Part shown: piece after piece, positions 1 to 7,604 of the stretch
Position numbering within the stretch: position 1 is the stretch's first letter
Layout of the letters: each line of letters starts with the position of its first letter
From: Rhodanobacter sp. FDAARGOS 1247
GTDB lineage: Bacteria > Pseudomonadota > Gammaproteobacteria > Xanthomonadales > Rhodanobacteraceae
NCBI RefSeq assembly: GCF_016889805.1
Contig: NZ_CP069535.1
Location: forward strand, 2,604,001-2,668,000
DNA: 64,000 nt
Reading direction: 5' to 3'
Program-made: the position numbers and the translations under genes
The notes under the pieces: generated by a model
Seen by the model: only the letters and a program-made list of their open reading frames with translations
Told to the model about the DNA's origin: nothing
Databases searched by the model: none

Positions 1-15
1 GAGCGCCATCCCCAT

Positions 16-31
16 CACTGCTTCGGCAGTG
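16..31. terminator. short UUCG-loop hairpin upstream of first gene
   Basis: CACTGC and GCAGTG pair perfectly around a TTCG tetraloop. It sits about 30 bases before the first start codon and probably ends, or follows, a gene lying left of the window. No T-run follows, so its role as a terminator is inference. Confidence 0.35.
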
Positions 32-59
32 GCAACCCCTCCCACCAAGGATTCATGAC

Positions 60-794
60 ATGAGCAAGTTGAATGGAAAGACCGCCGTCATCACCGGCGG
101 CGCCACCGGCATCGGCCTCGCAGCGGCCGAGCGCTTCATCGAGGAAGGCGCCTTCGTCTTCATCTACGGCCGTCGGCAGGAAGCGCTCGACGCCGCGCTG
201 GCGAAGCTCGGCCCCAACGCCCGCGCGGTGCAGGGCTCGGTCTCCGACCCGGCCGACCTCGACCGGCTTTACGCGGCGGTGAAGGCCGAACGCGGCACGC
301 TCGACATCGTGTTCGCCAACGCCGGGACCGGCGGCCTGCTTCCGCTCGGCCAGATCACCGCCGAGCACATCGACGAAACCTTCGACACCAACGTGAAGGG
401 CACGATCTTCACGGTGCAGCAGGCGCTGCCGCTGATGGGCCAGGGCGGCTCGATCATCCTGACCGGATCGAGCGCCGGCACCACCGGCGCCCCGGCCTTC
501 GGCGTCTACAGCGCGAGCAAGGCCGCCGTGCGAAACCTCGCCAAGACCTTCGCGGAGGACCTGAAGGGCACCGGCATTCGGGTCAACGTGCTGTCGCCCG
601 GGCCGACCGCGACCGAACTGGCGAAGGCCGCGGTGGGCGAGGAAGGCCTGAAGGCGTTCGCCTCGATGAACCCGTTGCAGCGCATGGCCGAACCGGCGGA
701 GATCGGAGCGGCGGCGGCCTTCCTGGCGTCGTCGGACAGCAGCTTCATGACCGCCAGCGAGCTGGCCGTCGATGGCGGGTTGGCGCAGATCTGA
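60..794 (+). CDS. short-chain dehydrogenase/reductase (SDR)
   Basis: A 244-residue classical SDR, an NAD(P)-dependent cytoplasmic oxidoreductase whose substrate cannot be told from sequence. The nucleotide-binding motif TGGATGIG lies at residues 12-19, NAG near residue 86, the catalytic serine in LTGSSAG, and the YSASK motif places Tyr150 and Lys154. The C-terminal VDGG motif is also present. The start is supported by AAGGA eight bases upstream. Length is normal for the family. It is followed after 61 bases by a methyltransferase and then a second SDR on the same strand, so the three may form one transcription unit, but nothing in them names a pathway. Closest annotation style would be glucose-dehydrogenase-like or YkvO-like SDR. 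Confidence 0.9.
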   Translation: MSKLNGKTAVITGGATGIGLAAAERFIEEGAFVFIYGRRQEALDAALAKLGPNARAVQGSVSDPADLDRLYAAVKAERGTLDIVFANAGTGGLLPLGQITAEHIDETFDTNVKGTIFTVQQALPLMGQGGSIILTGSSAGTTGAPAFGVYSASKAAVRNLAKTFAEDLKGTGIRVNVLSPGPTATELAKAAVGEEGLKAFASMNPLQRMAEPAEIGAAAAFLASSDSSFMTASELAVDGGLAQI

Positions 795-855
795 CGCGGC
801 ACGCCCTTCCGGCTCCGCCACCAGCTTTTCAGAGTCATCCACTTCGGAGGCCACC

Positions 856-1488
856 ATGTACCCACACTCCAGACCATCCGGGTTGCTGCGTTTCGCACGA
901 GCCGAGGCCGGCTCGACCGTGATCGACGTGTACCCGGGCGACGGGGACTGGACCGGCCTCTTTTCCGACCTCGTCGGACCCGAGGGACGGGTCTGCAGCT
1001 TCGTGCCGGCCGAGGTCGCTCACCTCAACAACGATCCGGTCGGCCGCGCCCGAGCCCTGGCGAAGCAGCCGGGGCGAGAGAATGTGCAGGCCGTCGCGGC
1101 GGACCTGATGGCGCTGCCTGAAAGCGTGCCACCGGCGGATGTCGTGTGGCTGCACCTGTTCTATCACGACCTCCACACCGCGCTCATGCAGGCCAGGGGC
1201 GCCACCGCGGCCGACTTCAATCGAGCCGTCCATGGGCGGCTCAAGCGTGGCGGCTTCTACGTCATCGTCGACCACGTCGCCGCAGCCGGAACAGGCACGA
1301 GCAACGCCGGGTCGCTGCATCGGATCGAGCCGGCGGCGGTGCGCGAAGAGGTGGAAGCGGCGGGCTTTGTGCTGGACGCCGAAAGCAGCCTGCTGGCGAA
1401 CAACGACGACTCGCACTCCAGCAAGGTTTTCGACCCATCGATCAAGGGCCACACCGATCGCTTCGCCTATCGGTTCGTGAAGGCCTGA
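856..1488 (+). CDS. class I SAM-dependent methyltransferase-like protein
   Basis: A 210-residue protein resembling the predicted methyltransferase group COG4798. After a short N-terminus, VIDVYPGDGDWTGL is a degenerate motif I (the usual glycine-rich E/DxGxGxG), and the acidic residue and later strands of a Rossmann-like methyltransferase follow, ending in GGFYVIVDHVA and a C-terminal AGF...F strand. The ATG at 856 has a good CGGAGG site at 845-850; longer in-frame starts would run back into the preceding SDR and lack such a site. Members of this group often carry an export signal; none is seen here. Substrate unknown. It lies between two SDR genes on the same strand. Confidence 0.7.
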   Translation: MYPHSRPSGLLRFARAEAGSTVIDVYPGDGDWTGLFSDLVGPEGRVCSFVPAEVAHLNNDPVGRARALAKQPGRENVQAVAADLMALPESVPPADVVWLHLFYHDLHTALMQARGATAADFNRAVHGRLKRGGFYVIVDHVAAAGTGTSNAGSLHRIEPAAVREEVEAAGFVLDAESSLLANNDDSHSSKVFDPSIKGHTDRFAYRFVKA

Positions 1489-1612
1489 CAGCGACGCATG
1501 CGCCCTGCAAGGCGACCCGCTCCGCGGGCGCAGAACCTTGCCGCGCGCGAAAGCTCGTGATCATCCGGATCACTTCCCAAGAAATGTCGACCAACCACAC
1601 AGGAACATCATC

Positions 1613-2368
1613 ATGTCCAACCAACCCGATTTACCGAAAGAACTCGCCGGCCGCCGTGCCCTCGTCACCGGAGGCACGCGCGGCATCGGCGCGGCGGTGG
1701 CCCAGCGCCTGCTCGATGCCGGCGCCAAGGTCGTTGTCGTCGCGCGCAAAGCCGACAAGGACATGCCCGCGGGCGCCACGTTCGTGTCCGGCGACGTCGC
1801 CACGAGCGAAGGCGTGGCGGCCGTCGCGACACAGGCCCTTGCAGCGCTCGGCGGCATCGACATCCTGGTGAACAACGCGGGCGGCGCGCGCGCCTTCCTG
1901 GAAGGCTCATGGACGATCCCCGACGAGGCGTGGGCCGACGGCTTCGCACTCAACCTCCAGGCTGCGATCCGCCTTACCAACGCCCTGCTCCCGGCGTTGC
2001 GGGAGTCGAAAGCTGCAGCGGTCGTGAACATTTCCTCCGCGGCAGCGGCGATGCCGTTCGCCCCCTTCGTGCATTACGGCGCCGCCAAGGCCGCGCTCGA
2101 GTACTACTCGCGCACGCTCGCACTGGAACTCGCGCCGGCAATCCGCGTGAACGTGGTGGCCCCCGGCGTCATCGCGACACCGGGCTCCGATGAGTTCGCC
2201 AGGACGACACCGGGATTTTCCACCGACGCGTGGCTGCAGCTCATGCCGCTGGGCCGCATCGGCGCCACCGAGGACATCGCCGAAGTCGTGGCGCTGCTGG
2301 TGTCGGATCGCGGCAAGTTCCTGACTGGCGCGAATTACCGCGTGGATGGCGGAATGACGGCGCGCTGA
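1613..2368 (+). CDS. short-chain dehydrogenase/reductase (SDR)
   Basis: A 251-residue classical SDR. TGGTRGIG near residues 19-26 binds the dinucleotide, NNAGG follows at about residue 90, and the serine of NISSA together with Tyr155 and Lys159 (YGAAK) forms the catalytic set. The start at 1613 is chosen because AGGAA lies at 1601-1605; the reading frame stays open further upstream with no convincing site. It resembles 3-oxoacyl-ACP reductase-like members, and the missing basic residue pattern gives no firm cofactor call. It is only distantly similar to the SDR at 60-794, so the two are not a recent duplication. Substrate unknown. Confidence 0.88.
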   Translation: MSNQPDLPKELAGRRALVTGGTRGIGAAVAQRLLDAGAKVVVVARKADKDMPAGATFVSGDVATSEGVAAVATQALAALGGIDILVNNAGGARAFLEGSWTIPDEAWADGFALNLQAAIRLTNALLPALRESKAAAVVNISSAAAAMPFAPFVHYGAAKAALEYYSRTLALELAPAIRVNVVAPGVIATPGSDEFARTTPGFSTDAWLQLMPLGRIGATEDIAEVVALLVSDRGKFLTGANYRVDGGMTAR

Positions 2369-2493
2369 AGCATGTGGCTTCCAGCCGGATGCGACGCGCT
2401 CGCGGCGATCCGGCCGAATGGCTGCCGGCCGGCATCCACGCGGTTCGTCTGTCGCGCAAGCCTTTGCCGATCGAGGGGTGAGGTTGGTGATTT

Positions 2494-3171
2494 TTACGAA
2501 GCCGCATACGCCACCCATCCCTTGAACGTGAAAGCCGCATAGAACAGCTCATGCCGCTCGAAGCCGGCCTGCTCCAGCAAGTCGACCTCGGCTTCGGGAG
2601 AAAGCAGCGGGAGGCGGCTGGCCATCGCTTCGATCGTCGTGGCCATGTTCGCAACCGGCATGCCGTTCGAAGCCATGAAGGCCACGTGCCGCCGTAGCCA
2701 GCGCAGCTTTTCGTCCGGTGCATCGGGAACGCTGTGATGGGCCATCACCAGCGGGGCGCCGGGTTTCAACCGGCGCCTCAGCTCGCGCAGCGTGTGCAGG
2801 CGTTCCCCGATGGACAGGAAGTGCATGGTCAGCAGGCAAACCGCGCCGTCGAATTCGATGGCCGGAGCCGCATCGATGTAGCCCTCCAGCAACTCCACCC
2901 GCGGCGCCAGCGGCCCCAGTGTCTGGACGGCCAATTCCAGCATCGGCGCCGACGGGTCGACGCCGAGCAGACGCCAGTGCGGGTAGGTCTCGGCGAAGGC
3001 CTTGAGCTCCAGGCCTCCACCGGCGCCCAGCACCAGCACGCGCCCATTGGACGGCACGTGCTCGTGCAGGAGCAGGCCGCTCATCTGGTGGAGCGCATGC
3101 AATCCGGGCACCTGGCGCAGCGGCCCGTCCGTGTATCGCGCCACCGCCTGGGGATCGTTGAAAGAAGACAT
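2494..3171 (-). CDS. class I SAM-dependent methyltransferase
   Basis: A cytoplasmic methyltransferase of about 225 residues. VLVLGAGGGLELKAFAE is motif I, LLGVDPS carries the acidic ribose-binding residue, and LLEGYID, FDGAVCLLTMHFL and the post-motif region with LKPGAPLVMAHHS complete the Rossmann core. This fits the Methyltransf_25/TrmR-like group; no substrate can be named. Start 3171 follows GAGGG six bases away; an alternative ATG at 3192 follows GGAG and would add seven residues. The gene is divergent from the Rrf2-type regulator at 3222, sharing a short promoter region with a palindrome, so it is a likely target of that regulator. Confidence 0.82.
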   Translation of the reverse strand: MSSFNDPQAVARYTDGPLRQVPGLHALHQMSGLLLHEHVPSNGRVLVLGAGGGLELKAFAETYPHWRLLGVDPSAPMLELAVQTLGPLAPRVELLEGYIDAAPAIEFDGAVCLLTMHFLSIGERLHTLRELRRRLKPGAPLVMAHHSVPDAPDEKLRWLRRHVAFMASNGMPVANMATTIEAMASRLPLLSPEAEVDLLEQAGFERHELFYAAFTFKGWVAYAAS

Positions 3172-3204
3172 GCCGCCCTCGCCGCTTGACATGGAGGCTC
3201 CAAC

Positions 3205-3221
3205 GTAACATCGTTTGTTAC
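3205..3221. promoter_or_regulatory. palindrome between divergent methyltransferase and Rrf2-type regulator
   Basis: GTAAC and GTTAC form a perfect 5-bp inverted repeat around a 7-base centre, ending one base before the regulator's ATG at 3222. Its position between divergent genes and on the regulator's own start suggests an autoregulatory operator. That is inference. Confidence 0.5.
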
Positions 3222-3674
3222 ATGAAACGAGACAGCCGACTTTCCGCCGTACTCCACGCCTTGCTGCACATGGCCGAGCGCGATACGCCGATGACATCCG
3301 ATGCGCTGGCGCAGTGCCTGGGCACGCATCCGGTGGTGGTCCGCCGCACCATGGGCCTGCTGCGGGAGGCTGGTTTGGTCACGGCGGATCGCGGACACGC
3401 CGGGGGCTGGCGCATTTCGGCGGATCTCAGCAAGGTCACGCTGCGCCAGTTGCATGAAGCGCTGGGCGAGCCCGCGCTGTTCGCCGTGGGCAACCGGAAC
3501 GAACATCCCGAATGCCTCGTCGAGCAGGCGATCAATGCGGCGCTGGACACCGCTTTCGTCGACGCCGAGGCACTGCTGCTGCAGCGGTTCGAGTCGGTCA
3601 CCCTGGCCGCGCTGGCCGCGGATTTCGCGCGCCGCCATGGCGCCCATCGATCGAGGCACCGGCATGAAGCATGA
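3222..3674 (+). CDS. Rrf2 family transcriptional regulator
   Basis: A 150-residue winged-helix regulator beginning MKRDSRLSAVLHALLHM, a beginning typical of the YwnA-like branch of Rrf2. The recognition helix covers about residues 26-50 (SDALAQCLGTHPVVVRRTMGLLREAGLV) and the wing follows with RGHAGGW. Only two cysteines, Cys32 and Cys98, are present, so the three-cysteine Fe-S cluster of IscR or NsrR is missing; a thiol-based or other signal is more likely. No ribosome-binding site lies close to the ATG and a palindrome abuts it, so the mRNA may be leaderless. Its last 11 bases overlap the start of the flavoprotein gene downstream, which indicates coupled translation. Confidence 0.88.
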   Translation: MKRDSRLSAVLHALLHMAERDTPMTSDALAQCLGTHPVVVRRTMGLLREAGLVTADRGHAGGWRISADLSKVTLRQLHEALGEPALFAVGNRNEHPECLVEQAINAALDTAFVDAEALLLQRFESVTLAALAADFARRHGAHRSRHRHEA

Positions 3675-4551
3675 CGTCATCATCATCGGCGGCAGTTACT
3701 CGGGCATGGCCGCGGCCCTGCAGCTGCTACGGGCGCGCCGCAGCGTACTCATCATCGACGGCGGCAAGCGGCGCAATCGCACTGCCAGTCATTCCCACGG
3801 ATTCCTGGGCCAGGACGGCGTCGATCCCGCCGAGCTGGCCCGTGTCGCCCGCGAGCAACTGCACGCGTACCCCACGCTGACCTGGTTGGATGGCGAGGTC
3901 GAGCAAGCAGCGGGCACGATGGACGACTTCCAGGTGGCCTGTGGCGGCACCACGTATTCAGCCAGGCGTTTGCTGCTGGCGATCGGCGTGTCGGATCGGC
4001 TGCCCGAAATCTCCGGCCTGGCCGAGCGCTGGGGCAGGAGCATCTTCCACTGCCCGTATTGCCACGGCTATGAACTGGATCAGGGCCGCATCGGCGTCAT
4101 CGCCACGGGCCCGATGTCGATCCATCAGGCGCAGCTGCTGCCGGAGTGGGGAACCACCACGTTCTTCCTCAACGGCACGTTCGAACTCGACGAGACTGCC
4201 GCGGAAGAACTGGCTCGTCGCGGCGTGACGGTCGAAACGACGCGAATCGAGCGGATCGACGGGAATGCGGATGTCGTACTCAGCGACGGGCGATGCATGA
4301 GCTTCGCCGGCCTGTTCACCGCGCCGCGGAACGAGCCTTCGACACCGATCGCGGCGCAGCTCGGCTGCGAACTGGTCGAGACGCCGATGGGCACGCAGAT
4401 ATCGACCGGAGAAACCAAGGAGACCACCGTGCCAGGCGTGTTCGCCTGCGGTGACGCCGCCAGGATCCCGCACTCGGTTTCGCTTGCAGTCGGCGACGGC
4501 GCCTGGGCTGGTGCGCAGATCCACCGCTCGCTGGTGTGGCCGGCGTCGTAG
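3664..4551 (+). CDS. thioredoxin-reductase-like NAD(P)/FAD-dependent oxidoreductase
   Basis: A 295-residue flavoprotein of the thioredoxin reductase fold. GGSYSG at residues 9-14 binds FAD, HCPYCHGYE places a redox-active CxxC at Cys130 and Cys133, and VFACGDAA near the C-terminus is the second FAD motif. The NADPH-binding glycine motif is weak (IGVIATGPMS), so cofactor use is less sure than in TrxB. The protein belongs to the CPYC group often linked to Rrf2-type regulators rather than to housekeeping thioredoxin reductase. It starts inside the regulator gene (ATG 3664, 11-base overlap), so the two should be co-expressed. A disulfide or small-molecule reductase role in stress response is a reasonable guess only. 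Confidence 0.85.
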   Translation: MKHDVIIIGGSYSGMAAALQLLRARRSVLIIDGGKRRNRTASHSHGFLGQDGVDPAELARVAREQLHAYPTLTWLDGEVEQAAGTMDDFQVACGGTTYSARRLLLAIGVSDRLPEISGLAERWGRSIFHCPYCHGYELDQGRIGVIATGPMSIHQAQLLPEWGTTTFFLNGTFELDETAAEELARRGVTVETTRIERIDGNADVVLSDGRCMSFAGLFTAPRNEPSTPIAAQLGCELVETPMGTQISTGETKETTVPGVFACGDAARIPHSVSLAVGDGAWAGAQIHRSLVWPAS

Positions 4552-4645
4552 AGGACGTTGTCCGCGCCTGGCCGAGCGCTGACGTTGACCGAGTCCAAGG
4601 GCACCGAGCCGCCCATCCTTGCCTACGGCATGGCCAAGACAAACC

Positions 4646-5308
4646 TCAGGTCAGAAGATCGATTGCGCGCAGGAGATTCACTCGGGCTTGCCGCTCGAAC
4701 GCTTCGAAGCAAGGCGCGGTGGCATAGATGCGATCGCGGTCGAGAAAGCCCTGCAACACCTGCCTTCGCTTTCGCCGGTAGAGAAACGCAGGCACATGTT
4801 GGTACTCCTGTCGAATCTGATGGTCGTATTCGTCGAACCGTCCGGGGGGAGCGCCGAGGATGGCCAGGTCGGTATCGACGAGCACAGCCTGGTCGAGAGA
4901 CATGGGAGCTGCATCGTGCCGGGTGACCATCACAAGATCCCGAAGCCGTCGCCGAGTCTCATCGCCAAGGCCGCAGTCGTGCGCGACCTCGTCAAGCCAT
5001 TTCGCACTGCGCTCCTCATTGTCGTGTCGCGTCGGCTCGTAGATGGCATCGTGGAACCACAGGGCCAGCTCGACCTCAGCCGGCCTGGAGCACGGCGTGC
5101 GGAACCGTTGGCGCAGTTCGAGACACTCCGTCAGGTGCCGGAGTGTGTGATACGCCCGGTGCGGCTCGGAATAGCGCCTGATGAGTTCCGCGTGGAGCGC
5201 TCGAGGCGCCTCAGCCACGCCAAGCTGGTCCCAGACGTTTTGCCACGCGGCGAACTCGACGAACCCGCCCGGCGACACCGGAACATTCCCTTCGGCGGAC
5301 GGGCTCAT
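4646..5308 (-). CDS. HD-superfamily metal-dependent phosphohydrolase
   Basis: A 220-residue cytoplasmic protein of the COG4339 group. The HD signature is visible as HxLRH (AYHTLRHL), the central HD pair in LWFHDAIYEP, a further histidine in VMVTRHD and the late aspartate in LVDTDLAILG. These ligands would hold one or two metal ions for phosphate-ester hydrolysis; the natural substrate is unknown. The start is fixed by a 4-base ATGA overlap with the upstream TetR gene (5305-5308), so the two are translated together. A much longer open frame exists upstream but lies inside the TetR gene in another frame. Confidence 0.85.
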   Translation of the reverse strand: MSPSAEGNVPVSPGGFVEFAAWQNVWDQLGVAEAPRALHAELIRRYSEPHRAYHTLRHLTECLELRQRFRTPCSRPAEVELALWFHDAIYEPTRHDNEERSAKWLDEVAHDCGLGDETRRRLRDLVMVTRHDAAPMSLDQAVLVDTDLAILGAPPGRFDEYDHQIRQEYQHVPAFLYRRKRRQVLQGFLDRDRIYATAPCFEAFERQARVNLLRAIDLLT

Positions 5309-5913
5309 CGCTCGTCCTCGGCATCCATGTAGCGTTGCAGCCACAGGGTCAGCATGGGGGCGGCGAAACCCGCCGGCAGCAAGGGACGGGCCGTGGTCGA
5401 GAGGGTGAATGCGCCCTGGATAAACGCGCTCACCGCCGCCACGAGATGATCGAGCCGCCTGGCCCGGCGTCCCCGTTCGGCGAACACCTTCCGAAGGATC
5501 GACTTCAACACCTTCATCTGTGCGCCGAGCGCGGCTTGGTATACCTCCCGCACGTCCGCATCGTGCGCGGCCTGCTCCCCTACCATGACCCATGCGGCAA
5601 CCGCATCGGGTTGCGCGTCGGCGCCGTAGGCAAGGTACGCGGCGATATAGGCATCCAGTTTTTGCCAGGCCGTCCCGCACGCCCTCGCCCGGGATTCGTA
5701 ACGATCTTGCGCATAGCCGGCAAGCGCATCGACCAGCGCGACCAGGATCTCCCGCTTGTCGCGAAAGTGATAGTGAATCAACCCCGGCGCCAGGCCAGCG
5801 TGCCGGGCAACCTCCGCCACCGTCGCGCCCGCATAACCCGACCGGGCCATCACCATCTGAAGTGCTGAAACGATCTGCGCGCGTCGCTCGTCACTGTTCG
5901 GTCGCCGTCCCAT
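5305..5913 (-). CDS. TetR/AcrR family transcriptional regulator
   Basis: A 202-residue repressor. Residues about 8-55 form the helix-turn-helix, with GYAGATVAEVARHAGLAPGLIHYHFRDKREIL as the recognisable region. The C-terminal ligand-binding half ends in PAGFAAPMLTLWLQRYMD, a pattern shared with BetI-like regulators, but the ligand is unknown. It is coupled to the HD hydrolase through ATGA and is divergent from the oxygenase-WD40 gene. Two near-identical 24-base sites in inverted orientation flank the shared promoter region (5920-5943 and 5989-6012) and are good candidates for its operator, so it probably represses itself and the oxygenase gene. Confidence 0.9.
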   Translation of the reverse strand: MGRRPNSDERRAQIVSALQMVMARSGYAGATVAEVARHAGLAPGLIHYHFRDKREILVALVDALAGYAQDRYESRARACGTAWQKLDAYIAAYLAYGADAQPDAVAAWVMVGEQAAHDADVREVYQAALGAQMKVLKSILRKVFAERGRRARRLDHLVAAVSAFIQGAFTLSTTARPLLPAGFAAPMLTLWLQRYMDAEDER

Positions 5914-5919
5914 TCAACT

Positions 5920-5943
5920 CTCCAAATTTGGTCGCACAACCAG
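5920..5943. promoter_or_regulatory. candidate TetR operator, copy 1
   Basis: This site contains CCAAATTTGGTC and lies just upstream of the tetR start. Its reverse complement matches the site at 5989-6012 at 20 of 24 positions. Placement suggests autorepression; binding itself is inference. Confidence 0.6.
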
Positions 5944-5950
5944 TTTAGCA

Positions 5951-5979
5951 TTGACAGCGGACGAATCCACGCCTAACGT
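5951..5979 (+). promoter_or_regulatory. candidate sigma-70 promoter for the oxygenase-WD40 gene
   Basis: TTGACA at 5951-5956 is a perfect -35 box; TAACGT at 5974-5979 lies 17 bases later as a partial -10. The promoter sits between the two operator-like sites, so a bound repressor at 5989-6012 would cover the transcription start. Confidence 0.5.
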
Positions 5980-5988
5980 CACGCATTA

Positions 5989-6012
5989 TTGGTTGAGTGA
6001 CCAAATATGGAG
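5989..6012. promoter_or_regulatory. candidate TetR operator, copy 2
   Basis: This is the inverted partner of 5920-5943 (20 of 24 positions identical), containing GACCAAATATGG. It overlaps the ribosome-binding site of the downstream gene, which is a strong position for repression. Confidence 0.6.
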
Positions 6013-6018
6013 AGCAGC

Positions 6019-7524
6019 ATGGATGTGTGGACCGACCTGCTGGATGCGATGGAGGCGCCTTTTCCTGCGGCAGTGGAGTTCCCGCTTGGCCCCGGGGAGC
6101 CATGCGTGCTGGTCCATGGGTTTCTTTCGGCGCATGAATGCGACGCGCTTATACAGGCAACGGAACAGCGTGGGTTCACGGGTGCGGGACCGGACTACCC
6201 ACCCTCCTATCGTGACAATGACCGACTGGTGGCTGATGACCCAGGCCTGGCTGCCCAGCTGTTCGAACGCCTGCTCGGGGGTGCGGCCCGCTCTGCAGAA
6301 ATGGCGGGCATCATGAGCGAGGCCGGCTGGACCATCACCGGCGTCAATGAACGCCTGCGGTTCTGCCGCTATCGTCCGGGCACACAGTTCCGTGCGCACC
6401 AGGACGGCGTTCACCATCGTTCGTGCAGCCAGTCGCGCCTGACCTTCATGGTCTATCTCAACGACGACACATTCACGGGCGGCGACACCTTGTTCTTTGA
6501 AGGCCGTTCCTCAGCCATGGAGGGTCGGGACCCCGTCCCGCTGCGCCCACGCAAGGGCAGCCTGATCCTGTTTTCCCACTCGTTGTGGCACGCAGGCGCT
6601 CGCGTGCATACAGGCGTGAAGTACGTCATGCGTAGCGACCTGATGTACCGGCCGGAGCATCCCGCCGAGCCTGATGGAGCATTCCAGCCGGGCCATCGCG
6701 GCTATGTCTGGGCACTTGCCGCGTTACGCGACTTCGGGATAGCCAGCGGTGGTCGCGACTCCACCATCAGGCTGTGGGATGACGAGGGCGCCCCGCTGGG
6801 AACGCTGGACGGTCACACACAATCGGTGCTCGGTCTCGTCGAGATGGCACCTGGCCAACTCGTTTCCCATTCGCGCGATCGCACGATCAGGCAGTGGAGT
6901 CTGGCAACGGGCGCCTCCACGATAGTCGGCACCTCCGATTCGGCCGTGTTGTCGGCTGCCCGGCTGGATCGCGAGCGACTCGTCACTGGAGACGCCAGCG
7001 GGAAACTTGCAGTCTGGAACCTGACCACTGGCACAGCGGAAACCTGGCGTGCTCACGACTCCTGGGTCTGGGCCATAGCGCCCTTGCGGGACGGCGATTT
7101 CGCGACCGCTTCGGAAGACGGCCTGATCAGGCTCTGGCGTTCTGTGGACCGCTGCGCGATGGCGGCAGCGAATCCGGGGTATCCCCTCAGAGCAATGGCA
7201 AGCCTCGTAACGCGCGACGTCGCGATGCTGGCAGCGGGCGACGTCAAGGGCACCGTGCACCTGCTGGGTGCGGGGCAGGAGCTGGAGCGCCTGGGGAGCT
7301 TTACCGCGCACGACGGACCAGTCCGGCGAGTGCGCTTCGAAAGCGAACACATGTTGCTCACGTGCGGTGAAGACAGGTTCGTTCGACGATGGGATCTTCG
7401 TACACGGCAATGCACCGTCGTCGCCGCCCACACCAACTTCGCCACTGACGTGCTCTGCACCGGGCCGGGCCGCTGGATCAGTTGTGGTTACGACGGCCGT
7501 ATAGAGGCGCATGGCCCTCCATGA
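6019..7524 (+). CDS. 2OG-Fe(II) oxygenase fused to a WD40 beta-propeller
   Basis: A 501-residue two-domain protein. Residues about 25-212 form a prolyl-4-hydroxylase-like double-stranded beta-helix: His127 and Asp129 (AHQD) and His191 (LWHAG) are the iron ligands, and Lys201 in VKYVMRSD is placed to bind 2-oxoglutarate. Residues about 226-501 hold seven WD40-like blades, recognised by repeated GH/AH...W endings such as STIRLWD, TIRQWS, KLAVWN, LIRLWR and FVRRWD. No signal peptide is seen. The start at 6019 follows GGAG six bases away; an ATG at 6007 lies in the operator-like site and has no such support. The propeller may recruit a protein substrate for hydroxylation. The divergent TetR gene is the likely regulator. 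Confidence 0.85.
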   Translation: MDVWTDLLDAMEAPFPAAVEFPLGPGEPCVLVHGFLSAHECDALIQATEQRGFTGAGPDYPPSYRDNDRLVADDPGLAAQLFERLLGGAARSAEMAGIMSEAGWTITGVNERLRFCRYRPGTQFRAHQDGVHHRSCSQSRLTFMVYLNDDTFTGGDTLFFEGRSSAMEGRDPVPLRPRKGSLILFSHSLWHAGARVHTGVKYVMRSDLMYRPEHPAEPDGAFQPGHRGYVWALAALRDFGIASGGRDSTIRLWDDEGAPLGTLDGHTQSVLGLVEMAPGQLVSHSRDRTIRQWSLATGASTIVGTSDSAVLSAARLDRERLVTGDASGKLAVWNLTTGTAETWRAHDSWVWAIAPLRDGDFATASEDGLIRLWRSVDRCAMAAANPGYPLRAMASLVTRDVAMLAAGDVKGTVHLLGAGQELERLGSFTAHDGPVRRVRFESEHMLLTCGEDRFVRRWDLRTRQCTVVAAHTNFATDVLCTGPGRWISCGYDGRIEAHGPP

Positions 7525-7604
7525 GAACGGCGGAAACGGGGTCACGCCTGCTAAAGCCTCTTTCCCGCTCGTCCCCGGATCGAACCCTGAGCATTGCGCC
7601 TTGC

